Assembly (NCBI GenBank): GCA_940337035.1
Contig: CALNHX010005196.1
Span: forward strand, 1 to 64,000
Source: Agriotes lineatus
Lineage: Eukaryota > Arthropoda > Insecta > Coleoptera > Elateridae
DNA: 64,000 nucleotides
Direction: 5' to 3'
The notes beneath the pieces were generated by a model that saw only the letters and a list, made by a program, of their open reading frames with translations, was not told the origin of the DNA and did no database searches. The number at the start of each line of letters is the position of its first letter. Position 1 is the stretch's first letter. Position numbers and translations under genes: made by a program. Of this stretch, positions 12,118 to 23,299 are shown piece by piece.

Positions 12118-13017
12118 ATTACCTAATTTACAGTCAGCCGTTGTGTGTATTTTGAATAAAAAATAAATCTCTTCGGTATGGTGTAGGTAGGCAACCTCAA
12201 TTGTCTGCGTGCTTGTCCGGGATTTACGGTATGGTGGTCGCTGGAACCAACAGGGAATTTTACTAGTGTTGGTAGACCTGTAACACAGTAATCGATCATT
12301 GACAGCTGGCGGTATTGTAAACAAGCTTGAATAATTATAATTTGCTTTAATTATCAATAACTAACTGAGGTTTTGCAGAGCTCTCGCCAGTTGACGCCCG
12401 CGGGCCAGGTCAGGGAATCGGGATAATTTCTCTGATTAGTTTTCTTCGAGTTCGGAGGAACAATTTGGTTTTATACGTGGTTGCTTTCCCTCTTGGGCAT
12501 CAAGGCGGTAGAGAAAAGGCGTACGGGACGATCTGTCGTGTCGTTAGCGCATCGCGACCAATCTCCGGCCGTGGGCACCCTGGAGCGCAAGTAACGTAAA
12601 ACGCGAAATGTTAAATGCTCATAATATTTTATTAGGACTAATTCGCATTTAAAATAGAAGCGAAACGTTACATAATAATATGTAATTATTTGTTTATATT
12701 GTCTTATTTTAACATATTGATATGATTTACCAGCTTTTAAGAGCACAACATAAGTAATCTTATTGTCATTAAAATAATGTTTGTATTCTTAAAATAAAAA
12801 AGTTACAAAGAAAAATGTTTTCAACGTCTTTAATATCTTCGACAATGTCTTTAATACAGAAAGCGGGCTGCAAGAAAAACTACTTTTGCTAGATCGAATT
12901 ATGGTTGATGTCTTCAAAATTCTTTACAAAATAGGTAAAAAATACCTGAATGCTGCTAATAATACAGAAACACTTAGTAAAGCGAATTACATGAGTTAGG
13001 AAATAAAAAGAAACATT

Positions 13018-13086
13018 GCAGCCAGTGGGATTTGAACCCGTGTTCACTGATAAATGCATATGCTTATCCTTGTGCTATAAATGACG
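13018..13086 (-). repeat. tRNA-derived segment (SINE head or tRNA pseudogene)
   Basis: On the minus strand a box-A-like stretch, TAGCACAAGGATAAGC, is followed about 30 bases later by a perfect box-B-like GGGTTCAAATCCC with a plausible T-arm (CGGGTTCAAATCCCAC). The acceptor and anticodon stems do not close well, so a functional tRNA is unlikely. It could be the head of a SINE whose tail has decayed. Confidence 0.5.
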
Positions 13087-13463
13087 CAGTGGCGTTCCGA
13101 TTTTGGGTACACCATCTGTTTATATATAAGGATTTGTAAAGTGTTCTACTGACTACATAATAATATGTACTTTTTTAAAATTAGAATTGTGTTTTCTAAT
13201 CTTGGTTTCTGTTCTCATTTTATTTGGGTTGAATTTTCTTATTTTAACATTTAGTTGTTTATTTTCAAAATGTTTTAATAAAAAATGTTGGATTTATTTT
13301 TGAATATCTACCTGTTTGTTTGAATATATTACATCATATATCCAGAGATAAATGTAGAAGTCATACAGAATCCATAGTATTTTTTGTCACATATACTTTT
13401 TGTACTGAGGGGCGCAAAAATGTTGGCTTGCCTACAATAAAAATCTGTCTAGTTACAGCCCTG

Positions 13464-14201
13464 TCGAAAACTACTCGACGTGTTCATACGGGACTTTGTA
13501 TGTCGCGTTATGCTCGGATTTTGCACTTCGCAACCATCCGCACAGGGGCAGCATGGGTCCTACAGTTGGACCCATCGATTACTCCGAGATATGGTAGCTT
13601 TCCTTTCGAAGCAAAATCTCCACTGGCCGCCCGCAATCTGAAATATTTTTTCTCTCGTTTGTTTTATGTGGTATTAAACGGAAGACACGTATTTTGAAAG
13701 GGCTTGCCTGCACATTCAAAAATACACAATTTTTGCGTCTGTGACCGATTCTGTCATTATTCGGCAAGCAGTTATACCGATAAGAACGTATTTATTACCA
13801 AAACAGCGCTCGAGGTCCAATACATTAATTTTCAGTGTCTAGATTGCAGAATATTTGCTTATGGGAAACTGCCTTTACTCTCCTATTGCATTACGTTTCG
13901 GAAGATACTTGTAAATAAGTACTTCAATTTCCTACTTATTCGGTTACAGTGCATTTTGTCCTCACATCACATTGAAACTGCTCACTTCAACTCTGCTGCT
14001 TCAGCGTCTTCCCCCATAATTGCCATATGAGTTTGGGTCCAATTTCGGATCGTCCTCATAATTTGCCTTCCGTGCATTGCTACGAGTACGTTTGTTGACA
14101 CATAACCTATGTTATGTTGGCATACTTCGTGGATGTTGTTTTATACTTTTTAATCGGATTGAATAGCTACCCCCAGATTTCATTACTTAAGCCTTGTTAT
14201 A
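13464..14201. other. No gene recognised
   Basis: The frames of 108-125 codons that start in or overlap this stretch have no motif I can name, and some overlap each other on opposite strands. A phrase GGGTCC…GGACCC at 13555-13572 forms a small hairpin. I see no supported gene. Confidence 0.4.
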
Positions 14202-14698
14202 CAGGGTGTTATGGAAGTCCATGCACTAATTTTAACCAGTGATAGAGCTCACCAAAATAAACAACTTTTATATTTATAGTTTTTCATTTAATCGCATATT
14301 TTCTCAATCATCTCCTCTAAACTTGACGAGCCGCTTGTTAAGCAAATCTGAGTTAAAGGTGAACGACATAAATATATTAAAACTGCAAAGTCTTGTACAA
14401 AAAACATGCGGTCAATAACTTACCTACCTCAATTGATAAAGTACGTTGGTAACCAGATGTGAACTAAAAGTTTTATCAGTACCTATGCAGTTTTTGTTGG
14501 TTTGAAAATCAAGAAATGGTTTTTATGCTTGTGCCATTAAATAAAAATATTTCATAGGCGGGTATTTATTTTTAGAGTAAATATGTTTTGAATTTTAACT
14601 CAGCTTTCAGGGTGAAAAAATTATAAATGGAAAAGTTGTTCAGTTTAGCGAGTTCTATTACGGGTTAAAATATTTGCAATAATGTCCATAATACCATG
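14202..14698. mobile_element. Palindromic Tc1/mariner-type MITE (TA target)
   Basis: The left end CAGGGTGTTATGGA and the inverted right end CATGGTATTATGGA are flanked on both sides by TA. Inside, the arms match as inverted repeats (for example AACAACTTTTATATTTATA against its counterpart near 14610-14650). Termini beginning CAGGGTG with a TA duplication are common for mariner-type MITEs in insects. It is 497 bp and non-coding. Confidence 0.75.
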
Positions 14699-15731
14699 TA
14701 TTATAACGGTACGATAGGTGATGAAATAAATTTTCAATTTATAGAATAGTTACTTTTTTTAAATGCCATATACGCTGTTGACAGCTGAGAGGCTAACGCC
14801 CCTGCGCCCCTAAGGATCAGCCGCCACTGGCAAATACATTCCGTTGCTTCTCCAAATTGAATTAAATATGAGCACAGCAAAAATTAGTGTAGGTAAAGTA
14901 CAATCTTGCACTTATCTCCAGAGTCAACGGAGGTAGCAATTATCAGTCCAACCTAAATGTTAATAGCTTTAGTATTGCGATAGTGACATTGACTATGAAC
15001 TCCATAAGAATAATTCGGATGAATGTATGAACATTTCCTTAGAGTTAACCTAATTCTGTTTCAACTTTCTTCTTCAGTGTCAGAACTTTAGAAAGTTGCA
15101 TATTTTGTATTTGGTTTGTTAATTTACTTTTGATTTTTGCTTAAAATAAAAATTTCTCAACAAATTTTTAGGTTTCTTAGAATTTAACCGAAAATCAGTC
15201 AATTTGCCGATCAGTTGACAGGCTAATTGACCCGTAAATTTACAGGTCAAAAGCGCAACTCTAAAGAGAATGAATTAACGAAACCGTTCATACAATATTA
15301 AATTCATATATTCAAGATTGAGAATGAACACCCAGTATTATTATATCCATACTGACTTCTCCCTCTTGTTTCGATATTATACACGAGAAGATACATGCAA
15401 CAGTACTGCAAAGTGGTTTTAGAAAAGATTTATTTGAATTTACCGCGAATTGTCACACGTGTTGTTTATGTTTACTCTTGTGTAAAAAATGGAAGAGGGT
15501 GCTGGATTTTCGCTACTGTAGTTGGTAAGTTTCTTATTTTATCTAGGTGTTATGCTTATATTCCAAGGAAATATGGTAAAATAACATCGTATACTGTATT
15601 CGCCGTGATAAAGAAACAATCGCTCGGTTGTAAAGACTTGTTCTGTGACAATGAAGTGAAGCACACGCATCTTGCTATATATACCTCGCGAAATTTAGTG
15701 CATTATTTTCGATCTTAGTTTTTAAGGAGCA
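14699..15731. other. No gene recognised; possible 5' part of the PGBD element
   Basis: The end of a hAT-like sequence (CAGTGGCGGCTGATCC read on the minus strand) lies at about 14815-14830, with no convincing partner. A frame of 107 codons at 15395-15718 has no recognisable motif. As it sits directly before the PGBD relic it may belong to the 5' end of that element, but this is only inference. Confidence 0.4.
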
Positions 15732-15866
15732 ATGAGAAGGATTGATAGAATATTTGCACTTCTGCCTCCAGTGGGAGCAGAAAGTTATCCAAAAAGTGAT
15801 GCTAATGACAAGTAAGAATTACAGCAGCCAATTCCTGAAACCACTGAAATTTATTTAGAGGAGGAT
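15732..15866 (+). pseudogene. PGBD/piggyBac transposase relic, N-terminal piece
   Basis: The first of three pieces of one decayed piggyBac-type transposase. It starts MRRIDRIFALLPPVG and ends in acidic text, ETTEIYLEED, as expected for the low-complexity N terminus of PGBD proteins. One in-frame TAA lies in the middle. The frame stops at the left end of the hAT-like element and resumes exactly in phase at 26745 once one copy of the 8-bp target duplication is removed. The start codon follows a short AT-rich stretch with no clear promoter. Confidence 0.65.
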
Positions 15867-17402
15867 CATTGGCGTAACTACGATTTTTAGCTGGGGAGGG
15901 CCAGGCCCCCCAACCAACCATCGCCAATACCTATGCATAGCTATGTAGAGGCATGCATTTGCATACATTACTTCTTCGCATGAAGTTATTTGTTTGTTCT
16001 TATGCTGTTATAATATACAAATGTCGAAGTAACATATTAATAAATTATTTCTCAACATATAAACAACATAAACAATGTATAGATTACCTCTCGCAACTCA
16101 ATGAAGTTGGCGGAACCTTTTATTCCAGGAGAGATAGTTTTTTGGGAAACATTACCTGTTTGTTATTTATACATTTTCAATTTTAAATTTTTTCTCAGTA
16201 AGGTGCTTGCAACAGTGGAATTCTCTTTGTTACAGTATAGTAACTATAAAATTGAGGATTCCCCACGCAGGATACATTTGTGCCCCCCCCCCCCACCTCA
16301 ATTACAAAGTATATCACATAAGTATAATTTGAAAATAAAACCAAATACTTATACATAGCACAAAAACCAGTTGGTAAATACAATATTAAGTTACCTAGTT
16401 ATGTTATAATAAAAAAAAAATACACGTAAGTGTACCAATACACCAGAAATATCCAAATACCTGCTAACTGTGATAGGACTGTTCTTCAATTTTATTTCAA
16501 TACTTTGAACATCCCTTGCATTTACAGTCTAAAATATTTTTTCTTGCTTGTATTTCATCAAAGCCCTTTAAGTATTGCTTTATGTCTATTAGAGTTGTAA
16601 AAAACAATTTTTTTTTCAAGTAAAAAAACCAGTGTTTTTTCGTGAAAAAACCAATGATTATTTTTTTCGCCATTGAAATAGTAGTAAGTAATTACTACAG
16701 TTAAATAACAACACTATTTTCTTGTTACATAATGGCTCTCATCTTTGAACAAACGTCATTGTGTCATTATTCACTAGTATATTAATCTGGTGTGATACAC
16801 GCACACAACTTTCTTTTACAGAGATCTTATAATTGCCAAAATTTTTCAAATATTAGAAATTCTACAGAAACCGTACAATATAGAGTGTTAGTTGAAGAGA
16901 CAAATTTTCTCTAAAATTTTAAGCTGAATTCAAAAATGTAATAATATACGGGCAGTGGCGTAACTGAGATTTTGCTCTGGGGGGTGTTCTGGGAGAGTGA
17001 TCAACCTTACAATAGGAATTAAAAAAAATAAGGGTACCATAAAGTATAGTTGATTTCATTTCTACAGGACTTGCGGCAGGCCTTGATTTAACTTCTTGGC
17101 AGTATAGACCACCTAGTTACATTTAAGAATTTATTTTTTGCTTATTATTTGCTTATTAACCAACAGAAATCAGAAATAATTATTTGCTAAATAAATAACA
17201 ACTTAGCTTGCTTGTAAAAAAAATTGCAAGATAATGCCTGTCCTTGCAATAACTCTATAACCTATGTTAAATGTCATTTTGACTGCAAAAAATTAGTTAA
17301 ATCACGGCCTACTGCAAGTCCTTTAGAAATGAAAACAACTATACTGTTTATTTATAAACAATAAAATCATTACAATTGTAATACAACTTATAGTAGTAAT
17401 TC

Positions 17403-17690
17403 AAGTTTTTTTGTTTTTTTTGCTGACTCGTTTATAATTTCATCTACGTTCACCTGCAGTTCTCTGTGAATGGAGAGCATTGCCAATCCATTCAGCCTAT
17501 ATTGCGATGTTGTATTTCGGAGGTACCTTAAATGTTAATTGTATTTAAGGTAGAGAATAATCTTTCAGCTGTTGCAGTTGACACAGGAACTTGAATACAA
17601 TGGGAAACATGTCCTGATTGCACGTAGCTAGCGCATCCATTGCTATCTTATATGGAAGATATTGTACATTTTGGCAATTTGAACTCAGCA
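17403..17690 (-). pseudogene. hAT transposase C-terminal dimerisation domain (relic)
   Basis: Minus-strand text reads, in two frames, ATCNQDMFPIV, then TATAERLFSTLNTIN, then YLRNTTSQYRLNGLAMLSIH and RELQVNVDEIINESAKK. This is the conserved dimerisation end of hAT transposases of the ZMYM1/hAT-5-like type (…ERSFSTL…YLRSTTSQERLNGLALLSIH…). The frame shift and an in-frame TAA within the FSTLN region show it is dead. It sits inside element B and is most simply what remains of that element's own gene. Confidence 0.8.
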
Positions 17691-17840
17691 ATCACGTCCG
17701 AAGGAGGTTCGTTGAGATCGGATTTTAAAAATGGTCGAGTCCGAATTTCGAATGTAATAATTGACATTCAGATATACATTACTAAAATGTAGTTTTAGAT
17801 TTTTTTTTGTTTAAGACGAATTTTAGTTATTTCTAAAGTA

Positions 17841-18652
17841 GTCCAGTCAAATGATAGAAAATAGGGAAAGTTTTGGTGGAGTTTTGATATTTGGTTACTA
17901 CATGTTTTTTGGGTCGCTGTACATGAAAATCAGGTTTTCGAACAAAAATTTTGACAGGAAACGTTTTTTAAGTAAAAACGGTGTAAAAAACGATTTTTTC
18001 AGTTTTTCTAAAATTACCCGAAAGCTGTCCATTTTTCGTAAATGTTGAACCTATATGTAATGAAAGAAGATAAAATTTCCTACATTTTATATAATTGAGG
18101 ATTTTTTCTCCGATCCATCATTCAGCCGCGTGAGCGCCGCGAAGTTATAGTCCAGTCAAATGGTAGAAATGGATGAAAGTTTTGGTGGAGTTTTAATATT
18201 TGGTTTCTATACGGGTTTTAGGTCGCTGTACACGAATATCTGGTTTGCCAACAAGAATTTTGACCGAAAACACGTTTTCTTAAGCAAAAACGGTGTACAA
18301 ACCGATTTTTTTTAGTATTTCTAAAATTACTCGAAAAGTATCCAATTTTGTAATTGTTTAACTTATATGAAATGAAAGAGGATAAAATTTCCTACATTTT
18401 ATGTACTAAAGATTTTTTTCTCTGATCAATCGTTCAACCGTGAGAGCGCCTCGAAGTTAAGTGTTAAAGACAGTTTATTTCAAAGTAACTCGAAAACTAT
18501 TCATTTTTCGTAAATCAAAAATGGTATATGAAATGAGTCTTCATAAATCAAATGTTGTAAACCTGAGATTTGCGTACAGCGACCCAAAAAACATATAGGA
18601 ATCAAATATCAAACTCCAAAACCTTCCCCTATTTTCTACCATTTGACTGGAC
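17841..18652. repeat. About 309-bp repeat units in direct and inverted order
   Basis: A unit beginning GTCCAGTCAAATGATAG at 17841 is repeated directly at 18150 (309-bp period) and then inverted, ending with ATTTGACTGGAC at 18641-18652. Shared landmarks are AGTTTTGGTGGAGTTTT, GGTCGCTGTAC and CGTTTTTACACC-like phrases. More inverted units follow at 18655-18862 and 22613-23015, on the other side of the mariner-type insertion. Together they form a large palindrome made of tandem units. No coding potential was seen. Confidence 0.8.
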
Positions 18653-19065
18653 GCTGAACAATTGATCGGAGAAAAAACCTCACGTACATAAAATGTAGGA
18701 AATTTTATCCTCGTTCATTTCATATATGTTCGACAATTACGAAATTGGATACATTTCGAGTAATTTTAGAAAAACCGAAAAAACGTAGTTTTTACACCGT
18801 TTTTTGTTTAAAAAAAACTGTTTTCGGTCAAAATTCTTGTTGGAAAACCTGATATTCGTGTACAGGGTGTTTCCTTAAAATTTGACAGCTTCTAGCGACT
18901 ATTATTCCAGATAGAAAAAAAATGTTCAGATAAAAATTGTAAGAAAAAAATTGTTCAGATAAAAATTGTAGAGTATCATCCAAACCGTCAGAATTTGCTA
19001 CTTAAAGAAACAATTGAGCATCACGGGTGAACTTTTTGACTTATTGTATACTTTTTTTTTTAAGG

Positions 19066-19495
19066 AACACCCTATATATTATGTGTTTATTGGATAGCGT
19101 TTAAAATGCTCTTTTAAAAAATATATAAGTTGCCTATAATTACTTCATCCATTGTTGAAATATCCGCAATTAAAGAATCAAAATATTACTAATTTACTAT
19201 ATGAAATAAATCACAGTAACCATTGAAAAACAAAGTTATCAAATGACATTAGTGGTGGCATGAGACATGGAACATTTAGTTGTCAATTCGTTTTTAAAAT
19301 TGTTTTTGGTATTAAAATTGTTTATTATTTCAATGGTTACTGTGATTTATTTCATATAGTAAATTAGTAATATTTTTATTCTTTAATAGCAAACATGAAT
19401 GAAGTAATTACAGGCAACTTATATATTTTTGAAAACAAAATTTTAAGCGCTATCCAATAAACACATAATATATAGGGTGTTCCATTAACAAAAAG
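19066..19495. repeat. Inner palindrome of the mariner-type MITE
   Basis: GAACACCCTATATATTATGT at the left and its reverse complement near 19470-19493 bracket inverted arms that share TTTATTGGATAGCG and ATTTACTATATGAAATAAAT phrases. It is either the centre of the host MITE or a second, smaller foldback element inserted into it. Non-coding. Confidence 0.7.
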
Positions 19496-20099
19496 TAAGT
19501 ATACAATAAGTCAAAAAGTTCACCCGTGATTCTCAAGATTGTTTCTTTAACCCTAGAACGCATACATCTAAGAAAGTTACATTAACGCATATGTGGTGTC
19601 GTATACGACACCACACCTTTTTTGTTTAATGAGGCACTTTAAATTTACTATACGCCTTTTCTAATATCTGGAAATTAATTTTGACGGAATAGATGCATAT
19701 TAAAGCGTAAAACGGAAGTTAAAGTTGTTAAAATATTTATTTATGAGTATGAATAAATTAATTGTTAAATCTAAGGAACTGATCAGGTACTAATATCTAC
19801 GTTAAACAGTTTTGACAAGTAACTACAGTGTGATTTTTTAAAAACTCAATTGCAACAGGCCCTGGATAGACTGAATCAGTTGGCAGTACTGAAGTGTATT
19901 GTTGGTGACACTGTCTGTGTCAAAACTGACGCAACACCTAACCTGCTAACTTCGAATTTGACATAGACTTGCAGTGTCACCAACATATTATTCATACGTT
20001 TGAATTTCCACAGCCCCCGGAGGATCATTTTTTTTATATCTCGATATTTTCATCATAACCTCAAAAAGATATTTAATGTCAATTGAAATTAGTTCTAAT

Positions 20100-20476
20100 A
20101 CAGAGACTTTATATGAGACAGAGGCGACAATAGAGTTTATTTTTTATATTGGTCGCTCGAATCGGCCGCCATTAAGAGGCAAAATTTGTTGATGCTTTTG
20201 TTTGTTTATACCAAATCGAGGTAAGCAGGTTAGGTTTTGCGTCAGTTTGTGTCAAATTCGAGGTTGGCAGGTTAGATTTTGTGTCAAAACTGACGCAGAA
20301 CCTAACCTGATAACCTCGAATTTGACATACACTTACAGTGCCACCAACATATTATTTATACGTTGTGTAACCATGACCATTCAAAAACGTTCAATTTATT
20401 AAAGTTAGTAAGCCATTGGCCGCCATTTTGTGGCAAGTTGTGCCTATTGTCGCCACTGTCTCTATCAAGGCACTGT
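20100..20476. mobile_element. MULE-type MITE, copy 1 (377 bp)
   Basis: Terminal inverted repeats of the ACAGWG…CACTGT type with subterminal GACAGAGGCGACAATAG and CTATTGTCGCCACTGTC. A perfect 9-bp duplication, AGTTCTAAT, flanks it at 20091-20099 and 20477-20485; that length is typical of Mutator-like elements. The interior carries the palindromic module with AACCTAACCTGATAACCTCG. Same length as copy 2. Confidence 0.85.
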
Positions 20477-22079
20477 AGTTCTAATTAAAGGTCGCCATCT
20501 CTGTTCCTTTTAGTAATTATAGTTAAAATATTATCGGGTGACCTTTGTAATATGTTATTTTTGTTGCCTGCTCAACTCTATCTGTTCGGCGGCTCAAGCA
20601 TAAGAGCTAACTGGCAATCCTATAAATACAGTAGTGATAGCTTTTTTAACAAATTCCACTTCGCACTACGTTACTATGAAAATTACGTACGTAAACTGAC
20701 AGATGGCAAATTGTTACCGACCAACACCTACCGAGAAAACTTGTTACGTGATTGCATAGATGGCGTCATATGCGACACCAAGTAACTAAAAAATTAATTA
20801 TAAAGCTTGTAACAATTTTTGAAAATTAAAAATGAAAGGGATATATCAACAATAATCTGCTGGAGAGGTACTGAAAATATGAATATGATAACATAACAGC
20901 AAATCACTAAAAACTACATAGTTAAATAGGTGGTGTAAGGTCACTATATCAATAAGGTACCGCCATTCCATTCTTTGCGTGAGAATGTGAGAAAATTGTG
21001 AGATAAGGATAACAAATACAAATTTCCCAAGTGCAATAGAGAAGACACTAGTCTTTGGGGATTCTCTTTTTGGTGTAATGGCACCATAGGAAATATAATC
21101 GAATGGCACTTGTAAAGTCAGGAATCTGTTAGGTTATGTCACTTATTATCAACAAAAAAATTGCAATTGAAAATATGTTTTATTGGTTCCAGAAACGTAA
21201 ATTGGGCAAATTTGGCTAGTATAGAGAACGCTGTTCTTTTTAATAATATCGACCTGATTCGGGATCAGTTCTGTCAATTCTGCTGAATAAACCAGTGCAG
21301 CAAGGGTTTTGTGAATTGTTTTAAGCTGAAATGAGTTACAAGGTGGTTTTGATAGACATTTTAAACTATCTTGAAGAGAGTAAACGACCTCTAAAAGAAG
21401 GCGGGGAGGTGTTAGTGGCCGAAATGGTTATTAAATGTGGTAAAATGAGAGCCGAGAATAGTATCGTAGGACTGTCTTCAAATTTCGAAAATACGCGATT
21501 ATCGACATGAAATCAAGCTAATTTTTAATGAAGGTAAATATTTATTTCGTATTCTAGTAATAATCCTAGTTTTTATGAACTATTTTCTGTTGTGAGTTAA
21601 AGTACAGGTTGCGGAATTGCGTGTGTACGTGCAAGTCGGGAAGAGGTGAAAAATGCAAGCACATACTTGCTGCTCTTTTACTTGTAGATAGGTAAAGTTA
21701 TGTAACACAAAAAAGTCATATTATTAAAAGAAAACTGATTTTAGAGCTGATGAGTTAGTTACCCGATATCACCTGAGGTAGACTATCCATTTATCCGCAA
21801 TTGTATTAGAGAAAATATTTTTTAGCATTGATTTTAAAGCTGTCTTTACTCAAATGCATTCCATATGTACTAGGGTGGTCTTTATTTATATCGATTATTT
21901 GACAAACGCCACGCTGAATTGTGTGACAAACGCCAGTGACGTTTGTCAAACGTTTCAGCAGGCCGTGATCTTTCGATTGTGTTTTTATCCCCAGTTGGAG
22001 AAAATTGTGCGACAAGGATAGATATAAAAAAAATCACTAATGGCGGTACCTTATTGATATAGTGACCTTAAGGTGGTGT

Positions 22080-22456
22080 ACAGTGCCTTTATATAGACAG
22101 TGGCGACAATACAACTGAGCCACACCCCCGCCGCCATATTTAGGCAAATTTCTAACGGGTGTTTATTTAAATCCGTGATCAGAGTCGACTGTGATACGTG
22201 TTTTACGTTTGGCAGTACTGAAAACATTCGAGATTTGCAGGTTAAGATTTGCGTGAGTTTATGTCAAAACTGACGTAAAACCGAACCTACTAACCTCGAA
22301 TTTGACATAGACTGACAATACACTTCAGTACTGCCAAAAGTATAACACGAATCACAGGTGATTTAGCATAAACATGGCGGCTAAAACCACGTGATCTAGG
22401 CAGCCAATCAAAAATAGGACACCCCATTGTCGCCACTGTCTATATAAAGGCACTGT
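22080..22456. mobile_element. MULE-type MITE, copy 2 (377 bp)
   Basis: Ends ACAGTGCCTTTATATAGACA and its reverse complement, flanked by a perfect 10-bp duplication AAGGTGGTGT (22070-22079 and 22457-22466). It is inserted close to the right end of the piggyBac element, in the subterminal repeat itself. The interior again has the AACCTCGAATTTGACATAGA phrase. Non-coding. Confidence 0.88.
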
Positions 22457-22612
22457 AAGGTGGTGTCTCATATGACGCCACCTATGCGTTCTAGGGTTAA
22501 GTAGCAAATTCGGACGGTTTGGATGATACCCTACAATTTTTATCTCAACATTTTTTCTATCTGGAATAACAAAGTCGCTAGAAGCTGTCAAAATTTGAGG
22601 AAACACCCTGTA

Positions 22613-23015
22613 CAGCGACCTAAGAAACATATAGGAACCAAATATCAAAACTTCACCAAAACTTTCCCCTATTTTCTACCATTTGACTGGACTATAACTT
22701 CGCGGCGCTCTCGCGGCTGAACGATTGGTCGGAGAAAAAACATCAAGTATATAAAATGTAGGAAATTTTATCTTCTTTCATTTTATATAGGTTTAACATT
22801 TACGAAAAATGGATAGCTATTGGGTAATTCTAGAAGAACTATAAAAAAGTCGGTTTTTTACACCGTTTTTGCTTAAAAAAACATGTTTCCGGTCAAAATG
22901 TTTGTTGGCGAAACTGGTATTCGTGTACAGCGACCCAAAAACATATAGGAACCAAATATCAATACTCCACCAAAACTCTCCCCTATTCGCCCTTTCTGAG
23001 CACTATTTGACTGCA
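22613..23015. repeat. Inverted continuation of the 309-bp repeat array
   Basis: Two further inverted units, ending with ATTTGACTGGAC near 22681-22692 and ATTTGACTGCAC at 23004-23015. They continue the unit cut by the mariner-type MITE at 18862. The second unit ends only about 55 bp from the right end of hAT-like element B. Confidence 0.75.
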
Positions 23016-23299
23016 CTAAAGCCTCTGGGGGGTGTTCCGACACCCCTATCACCCCCTATAGTTACGCCACTGTATACCGGGTGTTCTATTTAAAATGGAA
23101 GTTAATAAAAACGAAAAAACAAAGATATAAATTTTAGAGGGACTCAACTTAAAAATCACCTACCTCACATAAATACACATTAAAAATGTAATAAAAATGT
23201 AAAGTTAAAGTCGTTTTTGAAAAAAAAAACTGAAACATTACAAGAGTCAACACCATACTTCCGGTTATGGGATTTTCTTCAAAAGCTTGCTATCGCATC

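Larger units (their letters stand above)
10423..13463. mobile_element. hAT-like DNA element with imperfect TIRs
   Basis: The left end reads CAGGTCCGTAGCTAGG and the reverse complement of the right end reads CAGGGCTGTAACTAGA, an imperfect terminal inverted repeat. The flanks are TCTAAAAC on the left and TCGAAAAC on the right, a 7-of-8 match to the 8-bp target duplication expected for hAT elements. The GC-rich subterminal sequences (…GCCTAC…GGCGC…) are also inverted between the two ends. No transposase is recognisable inside, so this is a non-autonomous or badly decayed copy. It contains the palindrome 11446-12117 and a tRNA-like segment near its right end. Confidence 0.6.
19551..22496. mobile_element. 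Non-autonomous piggyBac element with TTAA duplications
   Basis: The ends CCCTAGAACGCATA and TATGCGTTCTAGGG are flanked by TTAA at 19547-19550 and 22497-22500. The CCCTAGAA terminus and TTAA target are diagnostic of piggyBac. Subterminal GGTGTCGTATACGACACC and a related phrase near 22470 are also inverted. The intact arm of the surrounding palindrome near 18990-19025 shows the empty site with a single TTAA. No piggyBac transposase motif was found in its 2.9 kb. Two MULE-type MITEs are inserted in it. A frame of 77 codons at 20552-20785 has no known motif. Confidence 0.9.
18863..22610. mobile_element. Palindromic mariner-type MITE (TA target), split by piggyBac
   Basis: Ends CAGGGTGTTTCC and its reverse complement, flanked by TA at 18861-18862 and 22611-22612. 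Removing it restores ATTCGTGTACAGCGACC, the exact phrase in the neighbouring uninterrupted repeat unit at about 22919-22936. Without the piggyBac insertion it would be about 0.8 kb and nearly palindromic, its left arm near 18863-19075 pairing with 19460-19546 plus 22501-22610. An inner palindrome occupies about 19066-19495. Confidence 0.85.
16953..23072. mobile_element. hAT-like element B
   Basis: Left end CAGTGGCGTAACT and inverted right end CAGTGGCGTAACT form a 13-bp perfect terminal inverted repeat. The flanks TATACGGG and TATACCGG match at 7 of 8, fitting hAT target duplication. Joining the flanks restores the left arm of element P, as shown by the uninterrupted arm near 25470-25500 and the third copy near 57530. 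A hAT transposase C terminus lies just inside the left end on the minus strand (17403-17690). The rest is palindromic repeats and further insertions. Confidence 0.85.

Noticed and set aside
13087..14829. Pairing of CAGTGGCG at 13087 with the inverted CAGTGGCGGCTGATCC near 14829 as one hAT element
   Set aside because: Flanking 8-mers do not match, subterminal regions are dissimilar, and it would overlap the better supported element 10423-13463.
15395..15718. 107-codon frame as a novel gene
   Set aside because: No motif, no splice or promoter support, and it lies where the 5' end of the PGBD element would be expected.
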